DNA of 64,000 nt from Marinifilum flexuosum (GTDB lineage: Bacteria > Bacteroidota > Bacteroidia > Bacteroidales > Marinifilaceae), in contig NZ_RAPQ01000009.1 of the NCBI RefSeq assembly GCF_003610555.1, forward strand, positions 620,001 through 684,000, given 5' to 3'. Positions 1 to 9,508 of the stretch are shown in pieces. The translations under genes and the position numbers were made by a program. The notes beneath the pieces were generated by a model. The model was not told where the DNA came from, made no database searches, and was given only the letters and a program-made list of their open reading frames with translations. Each line of letters begins with the position of its first letter. Positions within the stretch are counted from its first letter, which is position 1.

Positions 1-1275
1 TCCTTTCCTGACTTCTCCTCTCAGAATACTCATCACCCTAAATCCCGATAAGGAAAGTGCCGTATATGTTCCAGCAAAAAGGACAACAAACAATATTACT
101 CCCAACACAAACAACAAGTAATCAGGTTGCCACAATAAAGAAGAGGAAATATTTTTCTTGGCAATCATATTAAACGATGGCAACATCAATTCAATTAGAA
201 AATAGGACAATATGCCTGCAAACACCGTCATTATTAATGTTTCAGCATAAAACTGCAACATTAACATCTCTCTACTGCTACCAAAAACCTTTCGAACACC
301 AACTTCATTGGCCCTTGTAAATGATCTTGCTGTAGTAAGATTGAGAAAGTTTACACAAGCCAATAACAATATAAAAAAAGCAATTGCCGAAAAAATATAA
401 ATGTATTTGATATCACTTATTGGCTCTATTTGACCATCTGTAGTAGAATAAAGATAAATCTTTTCAAGTGGCTCTAAGTAATAGTTAAATTCATTTCCTG
501 ATTTTTCCCATTCATAAATATCAATACCAAGTATGCTTTTTAGCCTTGGTCCCATATATTTTAAGGTAAAATCTCTGAATTTCGCTTCCAGTTCCTTATA
601 ATCTGTTCCTGGTTCCAATAAAAAATAGGCTTGCATATAATCACTAAACCAATCATCTGCTTCTTCAGCACTCAATTTCAAATTGCAAACCAAATTGTAA
701 TGAAAGTGAGAATTTTCAGGTATATCCTCTACTACACCTGTCACCGTGTAAAGAGTCTTTTCTCCCATCCGAATAAGCTTACCTAATGGATTGGAATTGC
801 CAAAATATTTTTTAGCTGTAGTTTCTGTAATGACTATATTCCCAGAACCATGCAATGCAGTCTTAGGGTCACCATAAATAAACGGTCGATCGAACACTTC
901 GAAAAAGGTGGAATCTGTCCTTAACAATTTATTTTCTACAAACTGCTTATCTTCATATGAAAAAAGAACATTACTCCTAAAATGTGTTCTAACCGCATAT
1001 TTGACTTCTGGAAAATCGGATTGTGCAGCAGGTGAAAAAGGAGCACATATGGAGTTATAATCTGTTTTTCTTTCACCCATTTTAGCTCTGGTTGCAACAC
1101 GATATATATTCTCCGATTGAGAATAAAACTTATCATAACTCAATTCATCCTGAACAAACAGGTAAATCAAAAACACACAAGCTAGTCCAATGGCTAAACC
1201 AACAACATTTATAAAGGAATATCCCTTATATTTCTTCATATTGCGAAATGCAACCTTAAAAAAATTCAAAATCAT
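1..1275 (-). CDS. ABC transporter permease, MacB/FtsX type (3' end outside window)
   Basis: I read this frame by hand: minus-strand codons run open from the ATG at 1275-1273 to the window edge (425 codons, no stop), so it is the N-terminal half of a family usually near 780-800 residues. It starts MILNFFKVAFRNMKKYKGYS, followed by a first membrane segment (about residues 20-42) and a periplasmic MacB_PCD-like region with the typical string ITETTAKKYFGN. Near residues 325-340 it has the FtsX-family sequence EVGVRKVFGSSREML between membrane segments. Such Bacteroidota permeases pair with an ATPase that would lie outside the window, and typically work in lipoprotein or peptide export or signalling. 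Substrate unknown. Confidence 0.88.
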   Translation of the reverse strand, partial: MILNFFKVAFRNMKKYKGYSFINVVGLAIGLACVFLIYLFVQDELSYDKFYSQSENIYRVATRAKMGERKTDYNSICAPFSPAAQSDFPEVKYAVRTHFRSNVLFSYEDKQFVENKLLRTDSTFFEVFDRPFIYGDPKTALHGSGNIVITETTAKKYFGNSNPLGKLIRMGEKTLYTVTGVVEDIPENSHFHYNLVCNLKLSAEEADDWFSDYMQAYFLLEPGTDYKELEAKFRDFTLKYMGPRLKSILGIDIYEWEKSGNEFNYYLEPLEKIYLYSTTDGQIEPISDIKYIYIFSAIAFFILLLACVNFLNLTTARSFTRANEVGVRKVFGSSREMLMLQFYAETLIMTVFAGILSYFLIELMLPSFNMIAKKNISSSLLWQPDYLLFVLGVILFVVLFAGTYTALSLSGFRVMSILRGEVRKG

Positions 1276-1412
1276 CACACGTAGATTAAGGTTATGTCTT
1301 TCGATTATCAATCAATATGCCACCTAATGTAACAAGCTTACTTACTGACCGATGCTTCCAACCTCTCATTCCTCACTGTGTTCGTATACGCACATTTAAT
1401 TTTCGATTATGG

Positions 1413-1447
1413 ACAAAAAAAGAAGGAATGCAAATGCATTCCTTCTT
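1413..1447 (-). terminator. Intrinsic terminator after the DUF1015 gene
   Basis: Read on the minus strand, a perfect stem AGAAGGAATGCA/TGCATTCCTTCT (1421-1446) is followed by a run of seven T. It lies about 20 bp downstream of the DUF1015 stop codon. Confidence 0.8.
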
Positions 1448-1467
1448 CTAATATAATGTGATTCAAA

Positions 1468-2718
1468 TTAGTCTAATTTGTGAATCAATAAACCTGAACG
1501 AAGCTTAGGCTCGAACCAAGTTGTTTTAGGAGGCATGATGTTACCAGTATCAGCAATATCAATTAATTGCTGCATAGATACTGCGTACAATGCAAAAGCA
1601 GCTTTCATATTACCGCTATCTACACGTTTCTTCAACTCACCTAATCCACGGATACCACCAACAAATTCTGCACGTGTAGTCGTACGAAGATCTTTGATAT
1701 CAAGAAGGTTATCAAGAACATGGTTAGATAAGATCGTTACATCAAGAACACCAATCGGATCCTTATCATCGTAAGTACCTTCCTTAGCGTTCATTTTGTA
1801 CCACTTGCCTTCTAAATACATAGAGAATTCGTGTAATTTAGCTGGCTTGTAGATTTCTTCACCCATGCACTCTACTTCAAAAGTAGCTTCCAATTTAGCC
1901 AAGAACTCTTCAGCAGTCATACCATTTAAATCCTTAACTACACGATTGTAGTCAATAATCTTCAATTGGTTATCTGGGAAGTGTACTGCCATGAAATAGT
2001 TGTACTCCTCATCACCTGTGTGATTTGGATTTTTAGCAGCAAACTCATCACCAATACGAGCAGCAGCAGCTGTTCTGTGGTGACCATCAGCTACGTAAGT
2101 TGCAGGAACTTTAGTTGCAAACAACTCTTCCAACTCTTTGTTAGTAGCAGGATCGTTTACTGGCCAGAAATGGTGACCGAAACCATCTTCAGCAACGAAA
2201 TCGTAAGTAGCTTCTTCGTTTTTAACGATATTTTCTACGATAGCATCGATTTCAGGTACAGCTTTGTATGAGAAAAATACAGGTTCAAGATTAGCCTCAA
2301 CATAACGAGTTAAAATCATACGATCTTCCTCCTTATCCGGACGAGTTAACTCGTGCTTTTTAATTACACCAGTTTTGTAATCTTCACATGCAGCGTTAGC
2401 AACGATACCGTACTGAGTACGTCCGTCCATTGTTTGAGCATAGATATAGAATTTAGCTTCTTCATCTTGCTTCAACCAACCTTTTTCTTGCCACAAGTTA
2501 AAGTTAGATACTGATTTTTCATATACTTCTTCAGAGTGAACATCAGTTCCTGCAGGACAATCAATCTCTGCTCTTGTAATGTGTAGTAAAGAACACTCTT
2601 TACCTTCAGCCATTTGAGCAGCCTCTTCTGAATTCATTACGTCATATGGAAGACATGCCAAATCCTTAGCGATATCTTGAGTAGGGCGCAAGCCTCTGAA
2701 TGGTTTTACTATAGCCAT
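1468..2718 (-). CDS. DUF1015 family protein
   Basis: A 416-residue soluble protein with the family's N-terminal pattern (KPFRGLRPTQDIAKDL then LPYDV) and the conserved YVADGHHRTAAA block near residues 208-219, which resembles a ParB/sulfiredoxin-like nucleotide-binding motif. The family is widespread in Bacteroidota and Firmicutes and has no settled biochemical role. In many Bacteroidota it sits beside serA and serC, as here, so a link to serine or phosphoserine metabolism is an inference from context. The gap to serA is 115 bp and holds a terminator, so it may be transcribed separately. Confidence 0.85.
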   Translation of the reverse strand: MAIVKPFRGLRPTQDIAKDLACLPYDVMNSEEAAQMAEGKECSLLHITRAEIDCPAGTDVHSEEVYEKSVSNFNLWQEKGWLKQDEEAKFYIYAQTMDGRTQYGIVANAACEDYKTGVIKKHELTRPDKEEDRMILTRYVEANLEPVFFSYKAVPEIDAIVENIVKNEEATYDFVAEDGFGHHFWPVNDPATNKELEELFATKVPATYVADGHHRTAAAARIGDEFAAKNPNHTGDEEYNYFMAVHFPDNQLKIIDYNRVVKDLNGMTAEEFLAKLEATFEVECMGEEIYKPAKLHEFSMYLEGKWYKMNAKEGTYDDKDPIGVLDVTILSNHVLDNLLDIKDLRTTTRAEFVGGIRGLGELKKRVDSGNMKAAFALYAVSMQQLIDIADTGNIMPPKTTWFEPKLRSGLLIHKLD

Positions 2719-2778
2719 CGTTAATATGTTTTTGTTGTGTTGTTAATTATCTTGATGAAATCGTTTGCTTACAATTTC

Positions 2779-2828
2779 ATAAAAAAGGAAACAAGGTAAA
2801 CTGTTCTTGTCCCCTGCTTCCTTTTTAT
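2779..2828 (-). terminator. Intrinsic terminator after serA
   Basis: On the minus strand AAAAAGGAA pairs with TTCCTTTTTT across a roughly 30-nt loop, ending in a T run, just past the serA stop at 2834. The long loop makes it less certain than the others. Confidence 0.55.
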
Positions 2829-2833
2829 ATTAT

Positions 2834-3754
2834 CTAGTTTACTTTATAAGTAGTATCTCCCTTTTCGATACAGTTCACAATTTGATTTGCACCAGCAATA
2901 CCTGCATTGATATTTGCTTCAGCAGTTTGTGCACCCATCTTTTTAGGAGTAAAGAAGAAACGGCCTTCAAATTTAGCAGCAATCTCATCTTTACAATCAG
3001 GAGCGATATCAGAAATGTATGCGAAGTCTTTACGATCTTCCATCAATTTCATTAATCCTTCTTCATCAATTACTTCTTTACGAGCAGTATTTACCAAGAT
3101 TCCCCCTTCTGGCATCTTGTTCAACAAGTCGTAGTTAATTGATTTTTTAGTCTTGTCGTTAGCAGGAATATGCAAAGAAATATAGTTACAAGTACTATAC
3201 AATTCTTCTACAGATTCAACAACCTTAACTCCATCAGCTTCGATTGCTTCTTTAGCTACAAATGGATCGAAAGCCAAAACTTCCATTCCAAAGCCTTTCG
3301 CAATTTCGCCAACGTAACGACCAACGTTACCATAAGCATGGATACCAATTTTCTTACCTCTAAGCTCAACACCAGCTTTTCCGTTGTAACCATTTCTTGC
3401 CAAGAATACCATCATTCCTAACACCAACTCAGCAACAGCGTTTGAATTCTGTCCTGGAGTATTCATAGCTACAATTCCTTTTTCAGTACAAGCTTCTAGG
3501 TCAATGTTATCGTACCCTGCACCAGCACGAACGATAACTTTAAGATTTTTAGCAGCCTCAATAACTTCACGTGTAGCCTTATCACTTCGGATAATCATAG
3601 CATCTACGTCAGCTACAGCAGCCAATAGATCAGCCTTATCAGTATAAGATTCCAACAAAGCCAACTCGTAACCTGCGCCTTCCACAACTTCTCTGATACC
3701 ATTAACGGCGGCAGGAGCAAAAGGCTTTTCGGTTGCAATTAATACTTTTGTCAT
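2834..3754 (-). CDS. serA: D-3-phosphoglycerate dehydrogenase, short form
   Basis: NAD-dependent 2-hydroxyacid dehydrogenase of 306 residues without the C-terminal ACT domain of longer SerA proteins. The substrate-domain string VRAGAGYDNID is at 75-85. The nucleotide-binding loop reads IHAYGNVG (138-145), so the first glycine of GxGxxG is alanine. The catalytic Arg is in NTARKEVID (R225). Where most family members have the catalytic His in TPHxGxxT this protein has TPKKMGAQT (269-277). I recall the same variant in other Bacteroidota SerA proteins. It would oxidise 3-phosphoglycerate to phosphohydroxypyruvate, the first step of serine synthesis, feeding SerC encoded immediately upstream. Confidence 0.88.
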   Translation of the reverse strand: MTKVLIATEKPFAPAAVNGIREVVEGAGYELALLESYTDKADLLAAVADVDAMIIRSDKATREVIEAAKNLKVIVRAGAGYDNIDLEACTEKGIVAMNTPGQNSNAVAELVLGMMVFLARNGYNGKAGVELRGKKIGIHAYGNVGRYVGEIAKGFGMEVLAFDPFVAKEAIEADGVKVVESVEELYSTCNYISLHIPANDKTKKSINYDLLNKMPEGGILVNTARKEVIDEEGLMKLMEDRKDFAYISDIAPDCKDEIAAKFEGRFFFTPKKMGAQTAEANINAGIAGANQIVNCIEKGDTTYKVN

Positions 3755-3787
3755 TTTATTTGAAAATTAGAATTAAAAAAATAAAAT

Positions 3788-3855
3788 GTCATTGCCAGCC
3801 AAATCGAAGTAATTCAAACGAATTACTTTAGTCGTTCCTCATGCATCTGAATGAC
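3788..3855. repeat. Degenerate REP-like palindromic repeat between serA and serC
   Basis: The segment begins GTCATTGCCAGCC and ends GAATGAC, with a central hairpin AAGTAATTC/GAATTACTT (about 3808-3829). The layout matches the widespread bacterial palindrome that runs from GTCATTGCGAG to CTCGCAATGAC around a central stem. The outer arms here have decayed. Whether it still moves or acts in the transcript cannot be judged. Confidence 0.5.
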
Positions 3856-3880
3856 GAAAAGCAGGAAATAAATCCTGCTC
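3855..3880 (-). terminator. Hairpin/terminator after serC
   Basis: Minus-strand stem AGCAGGA/TCCTGCT with a six-base loop followed by TTTTCG, 13 bp after the serC stop. The T run is short, so some readthrough into serA is likely. Confidence 0.6.
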
Positions 3881-3892
3881 ATCTAGATTTAA

Positions 3893-4969
3893 TTATTTTA
3901 CGTGTAACGCTTCAAATTCTTTCATGCAGTCAACTAAAGCTTGTACACTTGCTTTTGGTAATGCATTGTATGTAGAAGCACGGAAACCACCAACAGAACG
4001 GTGTCCTTTAATACCAGACATACCTCTTTCAGTTGCGAATGTGAAGAATTCTTTTTCAAGTTCTTTGTACTCATCAGCCATTATGAAGCAAATGTTCATT
4101 AATGAACGATCTTCTTCGTTAACAACAGTACCTTTGAACATTGGGTTACGATCAATCTCATTGTAAAGAACTGCCGCTTTTTCTTCATTCATCTTCTGCA
4201 TTGCAGCAACACCACCTTGTTCTTTGATCCACTTCAAAGTTTGAAGAGCAGCAAATACAGGAACTACAGGCGGAGTATTGAACATTGATTCTCCTTTAAT
4301 GTGAGTTCTGTAATCTAACATTGTAGGAATCTGACGGTCAACCTTACCTAAAATTTCATCTTTAACAATCACAAAAGTAACACCTGCAGGAGCAAGGTTC
4401 TTTTGAGCACCACCATAAATCAATGCATATTTTGATACATCAACCGGACGAGAGAAGATGTCTGATGACATATCAGCTACCAATGGAACATTGATATCCA
4501 TATCCTCTTTAATCTCAGTACCGTAAATGGTATTGTTAGTAGTAATGTGGAAATAATCCGCATCAGCAGGAATTTCATATCCTTTTGGAATGTAATTGTA
4601 AACAGCTTCTTTCGAAGATGCTACTTCTACAACCTCACCAAAAAGGTTAGCTTCTTTTTGAGCTTTGTTTGCCCATGCACCTGTATTAAGGTAAGCAGCT
4701 TTTTTTCCCATCAAGTTGTAAGGAATCATGCAGAACTGAGTAGATGCACCACCACCTACGAACAATACTGAATATCCTTCAGGAATGTTCAATAATTCTT
4801 TGAACAATGCAATAGCTTCATCCATAACAGCTACGAATTCTTTGCTACGGTGAGATACTTCCATAACAGAAAGACCTGTACCAGCAAAATTTTTGATAGC
4901 TTCAGCAGTTTTTTCTACTGTAAAATCTGGAAGGATTGAAGGGCCTGCAGAAAAGTTGTGTACTTTCAT
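3893..4969 (-). CDS. serC: Phosphoserine aminotransferase
   Basis: A 358-residue PLP enzyme of fold type I, normal family length. It starts [14 protein letters not shown], the SerC N-terminal signature (N-F-S/N-A-G-P). The pyridoxal lysine is K190 in [12 protein letters not shown]. The phosphate/PLP-binding region shows VGGGAST (71-77) and [12 protein letters not shown] (141-152). It converts phosphohydroxypyruvate and glutamate to phosphoserine and 2-oxoglutarate, and in some bacteria also acts in pyridoxine synthesis. It is the first gene of the serC-serA-DUF1015 cluster. No gene for phosphoserine phosphatase is present in the window. Confidence 0.95.
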   Translation of the reverse strand: MKVHNFSAGPSILPDFTVEKTAEAIKNFAGTGLSVMEVSHRSKEFVAVMDEAIALFKELLNIPEGYSVLFVGGGASTQFCMIPYNLMGKKAAYLNTGAWANKAQKEANLFGEVVEVASSKEAVYNYIPKGYEIPADADYFHITTNNTIYGTEIKEDMDINVPLVADMSSDIFSRPVDVSKYALIYGGAQKNLAPAGVTFVIVKDEILGKVDRQIPTMLDYRTHIKGESMFNTPPVVPVFAALQTLKWIKEQGGVAAMQKMNEEKAAVLYNEIDRNPMFKGTVVNEEDRSLMNICFIMADEYKELEKEFFTFATERGMSGIKGHRSVGGFRASTYNALPKASVQALVDCMKEFEALHVK

Positions 4970-5398
4970 TTTTTCAAACGTTTTAAATTTTTGTATTATT
5001 CCATATCCTGAGGCAAATTTGCAAATAAAAATTTATTTAGAAATGATTTTAGTTCTTAATTTCTATGTTTTTCAACAAAAAAATAATCATTTCCACCCCC
5101 TTCATATAGATTAATATTTACAGCCTGAAAAACAGTAATTTAACCCACAGAAAATATTTTGTTTTTGTTCTCCTTTTTGTCAAGTTGATGGCAATATTTC
5201 GAATTATTGATACTTTCTGATAGGACAACATGAGATTTATCACTCCAAGAAAGCTCATAAACTGTCAGATTTACCTCTTCACCTGCTCAAAAGAGAGGAA
5301 CAAATGTAAGAATTTATGTTATAACTCTCTTTCTATTTTCACAAAAAAAGCAGATACTTTTACAAGTACCTGCTTTTAATATATCTCGAAATTGAAAA
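4970..5398. other. Non-coding stretch between serC and gcvT
   Basis: About 430 bp of AT-rich DNA. It holds the gcvT terminator at its left-strand end (5343-5378) and, near 5015-5035, the sequence read on the minus strand as TTTGCAAATTTGCC, which could be part of the serC promoter (CAnnTTTG instead of TAnnTTTG). No convincing ORF was seen in the rest. Confidence 0.5.
5343..5378 (-). terminator. Intrinsic terminator after gcvT
   Basis: On the minus strand AAAAGCAGGTACTT pairs with AAGTATCTGCTTTT across a short loop and runs into seven T. It lies about 20 bp beyond the gcvT stop. Confidence 0.85.
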
Positions 5399-6502
5399 TT
5401 ATCCTTTATAGAAAGGGATTTTAACAATTTTTGCTTTAAGTGCTTTTTTACGTACACGGATGAAGATTTCAGTATCTGCTTTGTAAAATCCTTCTTTTAC
5501 ATATCCCATACCAATTGCTTTGTTTACCATTGGAGCCATTGTACCAGAGGTAACCTCTCCAATTTCGTTTCCTTCAGCATCTTCAATCTTGTATCCTTGA
5601 CGAGGAATACCTCTGTCAATCATTTCAAAACCTTTTAGTCTACGCTTAGGTTTTTCTTCTTTTTGTTTTTCGAAGAATTCACGATCGATAAAATCGTTAC
5701 CATCAACAAATTTAGTAATCCAACCTAAACCTGCTTCAATTGGCGTGTGATTGTCATCGATATCATTTCCATATAGGCAGAAACCAACTTCAAGTCTTAA
5801 AGTATCGCGAGCAGCTAAACCAATTGGCTGAATACCGAACTCTTTTCCTGCTTCCATAACAGCATTCCAAAGTTTCTCACCATCTTCGTTTGCTACGTAG
5901 ATTTCGCATCCACCAGAACCAGTATAACCAGTTGTAGAGAAAATAGCATTTTCGATTCCAGCTACAGTAGCTTTCTTGAAAGTGTAATATTCCATGTCTT
6001 CAACAGGAACATCAACAATTTTCTGCATTGCTTTAAGAGCTAATGGGCCTTGAACTGCAAGCTGACAAATTTCATCAGAGGCATTGTACAACTCCTTGCC
6101 AACTTCCATACCCATTTCTTCTGCATTCTTACAACACCAGTTCCAGTCTTTCTCAATGTTTGCAGCATTAACTACCAAAAGATAAGTTTCTTCATCAATT
6201 CTGTAAACCAACAAATCATCTACGATACCGCCATCTCCATTTGGAAAACAACTATACTGTACTTTTCCATCAGATAAAGCAGCAACATCATTTGTTGTAA
6301 GCTTTTGAACAAAACTGAAAGCCTTTGGTCCTTTTACCCAAAACTCTCCCATGTGAGATACATCAAAAACACCTAGTTTTTCGCGAACACAAACGTGTTC
6401 ATCTTTAACTCCAGTGTATTCAATTGGCATGTTATAGCCTGCAAATGGTGCCATTTTTGCACCTAGTTCTTCATGAAAACTAGTGAAAGCTGTTCTTTTC
6501 AT
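5399..6502 (-). CDS. gcvT: Aminomethyltransferase (glycine cleavage T-protein)
   Basis: A 367-residue tetrahydrofolate-dependent T-protein of normal length. It transfers the aminomethyl group from lipoylated H-protein to tetrahydrofolate. Visible family motifs are DVSHMGE (47-53), [14 protein letters not shown] (88-101, with the folate-site aspartates), [10 protein letters not shown] (193-202) and the C-terminal barrel region with [11 protein letters not shown]. It stands alone: gcvP and gcvH are not adjacent. Nearness to serA/serC fits one-carbon and serine-glycine metabolism, but separate terminators and its own promoter make it an independent unit. Confidence 0.95.
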   Translation of the reverse strand: MKRTAFTSFHEELGAKMAPFAGYNMPIEYTGVKDEHVCVREKLGVFDVSHMGEFWVKGPKAFSFVQKLTTNDVAALSDGKVQYSCFPNGDGGIVDDLLVYRIDEETYLLVVNAANIEKDWNWCCKNAEEMGMEVGKELYNASDEICQLAVQGPLALKAMQKIVDVPVEDMEYYTFKKATVAGIENAIFSTTGYTGSGGCEIYVANEDGEKLWNAVMEAGKEFGIQPIGLAARDTLRLEVGFCLYGNDIDDNHTPIEAGLGWITKFVDGNDFIDREFFEKQKEEKPKRRLKGFEMIDRGIPRQGYKIEDAEGNEIGEVTSGTMAPMVNKAIGMGYVKEGFYKADTEIFIRVRKKALKAKIVKIPFYKG

Positions 6503-6594
6503 TGTATTTTGTATTTAAGGCAGTCGGTACTATTTTTTTTAGCTTATCGAATACCTAAGAAAAATTGTGAATTATGTATGTGTTATTGTTAGTG

Positions 6595-6602
6595 CAAATG
6601 TA
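6595..6602 (-). promoter_or_regulatory. Probable gcvT promoter -7 element
   Basis: Minus strand TACATTTG matches the Bacteroidota -7 consensus TAnnTTTG exactly and lies about 90 bp upstream of the gcvT ATG. No clean -33 TTG box was found at the expected spacing. Confidence 0.5.
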
Positions 6603-6636
6603 AAAAATTTTCTTAGATAACAGCCGAATCCTTACA

Positions 6637-8391
6637 TTACTTTACCCCTCCTGTTTTCTTTGCAATTCCTAGGCGGTATCCACCTTTAAATATCACGACA
6701 AAAGCATCGTGAACGCCACATGAATCACGATATTCGGCAGCTTCGTCAAAGGTTTCAAAACCTCCAATGGTATACTTGTGCCAACCTTCCACAAACAAGT
6801 GTTCTATAACATCTCCACCTCTATATCTCTGAAATAAATCTTTTGGTCCCATTTCCTTTTTGCAGGCAGCAATTTGAACTCTATAAACAAAATCTTCTTG
6901 CACCAGTTCTTCTTTCATTCTTATTTCTTCAATTACTTCAGGCTGCTTCTTTACTGGAATATCCGGAACCACTGCAGGTTTAGTCATTACAGGAACACTC
7001 ATTTTTTCGTTCTTCAGTTCATTTGGAACCTCTTGAATGCTTACTTGCTCTGCAAGGATAACAGGTTCTTCAATTTTTTCAAGAGCCTCCTTTTCCCTGT
7101 AGATATCAAAACCTCCTACTCCCCCATATCTTTCCGAAGCAAAATAGAATCGACCAGTTTCATCTTCAAAATATGTAATATCGTTATCGGTACTGTTTAT
7201 TGGAAATCCTAAATTTTGAGGTCGCCCCCACTGTCCAGACTCCTTTCTTTCACTCTTGAAAATATCATAACCTCCAATGGAATTATGTCCTTTAGAACTG
7301 AAATACAAACTTTTTCCATCCTTAGTAAGGAAAATATCACTTTCATCGAATTCGGTATTAATATCTCCTCCAATATTCATTGGTTTCGACCATTTTCCAT
7401 TCTCCTCTTTTATGCAGTAATAAATATCACAATTCCCAAATCCACCTTTTCTATTACTTATAAAGTAGATTTCATTGTCATTACCGCCTATACACACCGA
7501 ACTTTCTCTGGATTTATTCTCATTTATAAACTTTAAAGCTTTGCCTTTTCCCCATTTGTTATTTAAAGATTCTGCAAAATACACATCTCCATTTCCTTCT
7601 CCTCCAAGATATATTATAGGAACCTCATTTGTAAAAGACATTAAAGCAAGGTTGGATTTACTTGGAGTATTTACCGATACACTGTAAATTTTTCCAGTGG
7701 TATCTTGTGCAAAAATTTTCTCATAAAACTTTTGGTCTTCCAATGATCTAGATTTCTTCACACCTCCCCTTCTTGAACTAAAATAGAAATCACTTCCACC
7801 CCATACAGGCTTATATTCATCATATGCTGAATTCACACCTATCATCAACTCAACTTTCAAATCAGAAGTATTATTTAAAAGTTGCTTTCCATTTTTACAC
7901 TCACTAATTCGCTTTTCGCTTAATGCTATTAACTCTTTTTTGTCTTTGTAATTGTTCTGCTGTATTAATTCAATATTGATTTTAAATTGCACAATTGCCT
8001 TATCAAAATCATTACAATATTGATATGCTATTCCAAGTAAAAAGTGAATGTCTTCGCTAATATCTGCATTTAGTTTTTGTGCAGATTTTAAATATGTCAA
8101 AGCCTCATTTCTTGGTCCTGCAATCAAATAACAAACGCCTAAATTATAATTTAATTCTGCATTTTTTGAATTCAATTGATATGCCTCTTTTAGTAATGGG
8201 ATGGCCTGCCTCACAAAACCTTCACCTTTTTGTTCCAGTCCTATGGCATGTAGAATATTCTTATAGGCAGGTTTTCTTTCCTTATCTCCTTCGAGATACT
8301 CTGATTTTTTAACATTCAATAAATCCTGAGCCTGAATAGAGACATAAAAAGTAAGCAGAAAAATAGATAGGATAGTAAATTTCCAATTCAT
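6637..8391 (-). CDS. TPR, PD40 propeller and SPOR-like envelope protein
   Basis: A 584-residue secreted protein. Signal peptide 1-21 ends SIQAQ. Residues about 40-165 form TPR-like helices (NAELNYNLGVCYLIAG, then a second unit). Residues about 190-440 contain repeated PD40 strands such as DFYFSSRRGG, IYFISNRKGGFGNCDIYY, SLYFSSKGHNSIGGYDIF and RFYFASERYGGVGGFDIY. After a charged, proline-containing linker the last 80 residues (from YRVQIAACKKE) look like a SPOR-type peptidoglycan-binding fold. The common Bacteroidota relative ends in an OmpA domain; here that is replaced. Likely a periplasmic protein tied to peptidoglycan or to secretion/gliding machinery, which is inference. Confidence 0.75.
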   Translation of the reverse strand: MNWKFTILSIFLLTFYVSIQAQDLLNVKKSEYLEGDKERKPAYKNILHAIGLEQKGEGFVRQAIPLLKEAYQLNSKNAELNYNLGVCYLIAGPRNEALTYLKSAQKLNADISEDIHFLLGIAYQYCNDFDKAIVQFKINIELIQQNNYKDKKELIALSEKRISECKNGKQLLNNTSDLKVELMIGVNSAYDEYKPVWGGSDFYFSSRRGGVKKSRSLEDQKFYEKIFAQDTTGKIYSVSVNTPSKSNLALMSFTNEVPIIYLGGEGNGDVYFAESLNNKWGKGKALKFINENKSRESSVCIGGNDNEIYFISNRKGGFGNCDIYYCIKEENGKWSKPMNIGGDINTEFDESDIFLTKDGKSLYFSSKGHNSIGGYDIFKSERKESGQWGRPQNLGFPINSTDNDITYFEDETGRFYFASERYGGVGGFDIYREKEALEKIEEPVILAEQVSIQEVPNELKNEKMSVPVMTKPAVVPDIPVKKQPEVIEEIRMKEELVQEDFVYRVQIAACKKEMGPKDLFQRYRGGDVIEHLFVEGWHKYTIGGFETFDEAAEYRDSCGVHDAFVVIFKGGYRLGIAKKTGGVK

Positions 8392-8438
8392 AGAGATTAG
8401 TAGTTTGTTAACAATTCGTGTATTCTAGGTAATAGTTG

Positions 8439-8446
8439 CAAATTTA
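8439..8446 (-). promoter_or_regulatory. Probable promoter -7 element of the TPR/PD40 gene
   Basis: Minus strand TAAATTTG fits TAnnTTTG exactly, about 48 bp upstream of the ATG. Confidence 0.5.
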
Positions 8447-8680
8447 AATTTTCTATATACTATTACTGATTATAAAACAAAATGTTTCCCAAAAAGAGAA
8501 AAGTCGAATAAAACATCCATTAAATAACAGAATTTTACACCTCTACTGAAACCTTTAACAGATAGGTAATTTGAAAATAAATTAGTATCATTGCAATATT
8601 ATATGAAGTAAAAACCATACAGATTTACAGGGCTTTTAAAATACTCCTGCTAATTTGTGATTATTATTTTATCCTGCAGA

Positions 8681-9136
8681 ATGACTCAAGGAGAACAACT
8701 CACCGATTTATCCTATTTAAAGGAAATGTCTGGAAACGACAATAGCATTATCGAAGAAATGATCGAAATATTTATCGAACAGATTCCGGAATTTACAGAA
8801 GAGGTTACAAACTATTTTGAAACTCAAAACTGGGAAGGATTAGGAGCTGTTGCCCACAAAGCAAAATCATCGGTTCGAACAATGGGAATGGATAGTATTG
8901 GAGATTGTTTGGAACAATTAGAGCATTTCTCAAAAGGAAACCTTAAATTTGAGTTACAGATAAAAAAAGAAAAGGGTATTGAGTTAAGTCCTAAAGATGA
9001 AAAGAATTGGAGTAATGTGATGCACGAAACGACTAATGATGTTGAAATGAAACACATTCCTGACTTGGTTGAGTGTTTTCTTTCAAAGTGTCCGCTAGCC
9101 GTTGACGAACTTAAATCAAACCTAAAAAAACTTTAA
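8681..9136 (+). CDS. Hpt domain phosphotransfer protein
   Basis: A 151-residue histidine phosphotransfer protein. The phosphorylatable histidine is H59 in AVAHKAKSSVRTMGM, the standard Hpt helix motif. The open frame extends upstream to a GTG at 8657, but the ATG at 8681 gives the normal Hpt N terminus (MTQGEQLTDLSYLKEMSGN). It is first in a tight plus-strand operon: 15 bp to the STAS gene, then 9 bp to the receiver-phosphatase gene. It probably relays phosphate between a hybrid kinase elsewhere and the receiver of the third gene. Confidence 0.88.
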   Translation: MTQGEQLTDLSYLKEMSGNDNSIIEEMIEIFIEQIPEFTEEVTNYFETQNWEGLGAVAHKAKSSVRTMGMDSIGDCLEQLEHFSKGNLKFELQIKKEKGIELSPKDEKNWSNVMHETTNDVEMKHIPDLVECFLSKCPLAVDELKSNLKKL

Positions 9137-9151
9137 ACCATACTTTGAGCC

Positions 9152-9499
9152 ATGAATATTGAAACCAAAAACATTGACTCTGTTACAATAATGAAACTTT
9201 GCGAAACCAATCGTTTGTATGCTTTAAATGCAAGCATTGCAAAAGATAAAATGAACGAAGTTTTAACTCAACCACAATCAAGACTTGTTGTTGATTTTGA
9301 AGACATTAATTTTATTGACAGTTCTGGATTTGGAGCACTTATTTCTGCTTTAAAAACCTCCAAGGAACATCAAAGTAAAATAAAGCTTTGTAATATCAAT
9401 AAAGATGTAATGGAATTGATTGAATTAATGCAATTGGATTCTATTTTTGAAATATTACAGGATCCTACCGCTTGTGTAAACAGCTTCTCGGCAGAATAA
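9152..9499 (+). CDS. STAS domain protein, anti-anti-sigma factor type
   Basis: A 115-residue single STAS domain. The conserved loop VVDFEDINFIDSSGFGALISALK holds the phosphorylatable serine (S57 or S58) at the start of helix 2, as in SpoIIAA/RsbV. In partner switching such a protein is phosphorylated by a serine kinase and dephosphorylated by a PP2C phosphatase. The PP2C phosphatase is encoded next. No RsbW-like kinase is in this operon. Confidence 0.88.
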   Translation: MNIETKNIDSVTIMKLCETNRLYALNASIAKDKMNEVLTQPQSRLVVDFEDINFIDSSGFGALISALKTSKEHQSKIKLCNINKDVMELIELMQLDSIFEILQDPTACVNSFSAE

Positions 9500-9508
9500 T
9501 TAGCCAAT

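Noticed and set aside
936-1136. A 66-residue minus-strand open frame
   Set aside because: It is a shadow of the permease gene, whose true frame is open without interruption from 1275 to the window edge.
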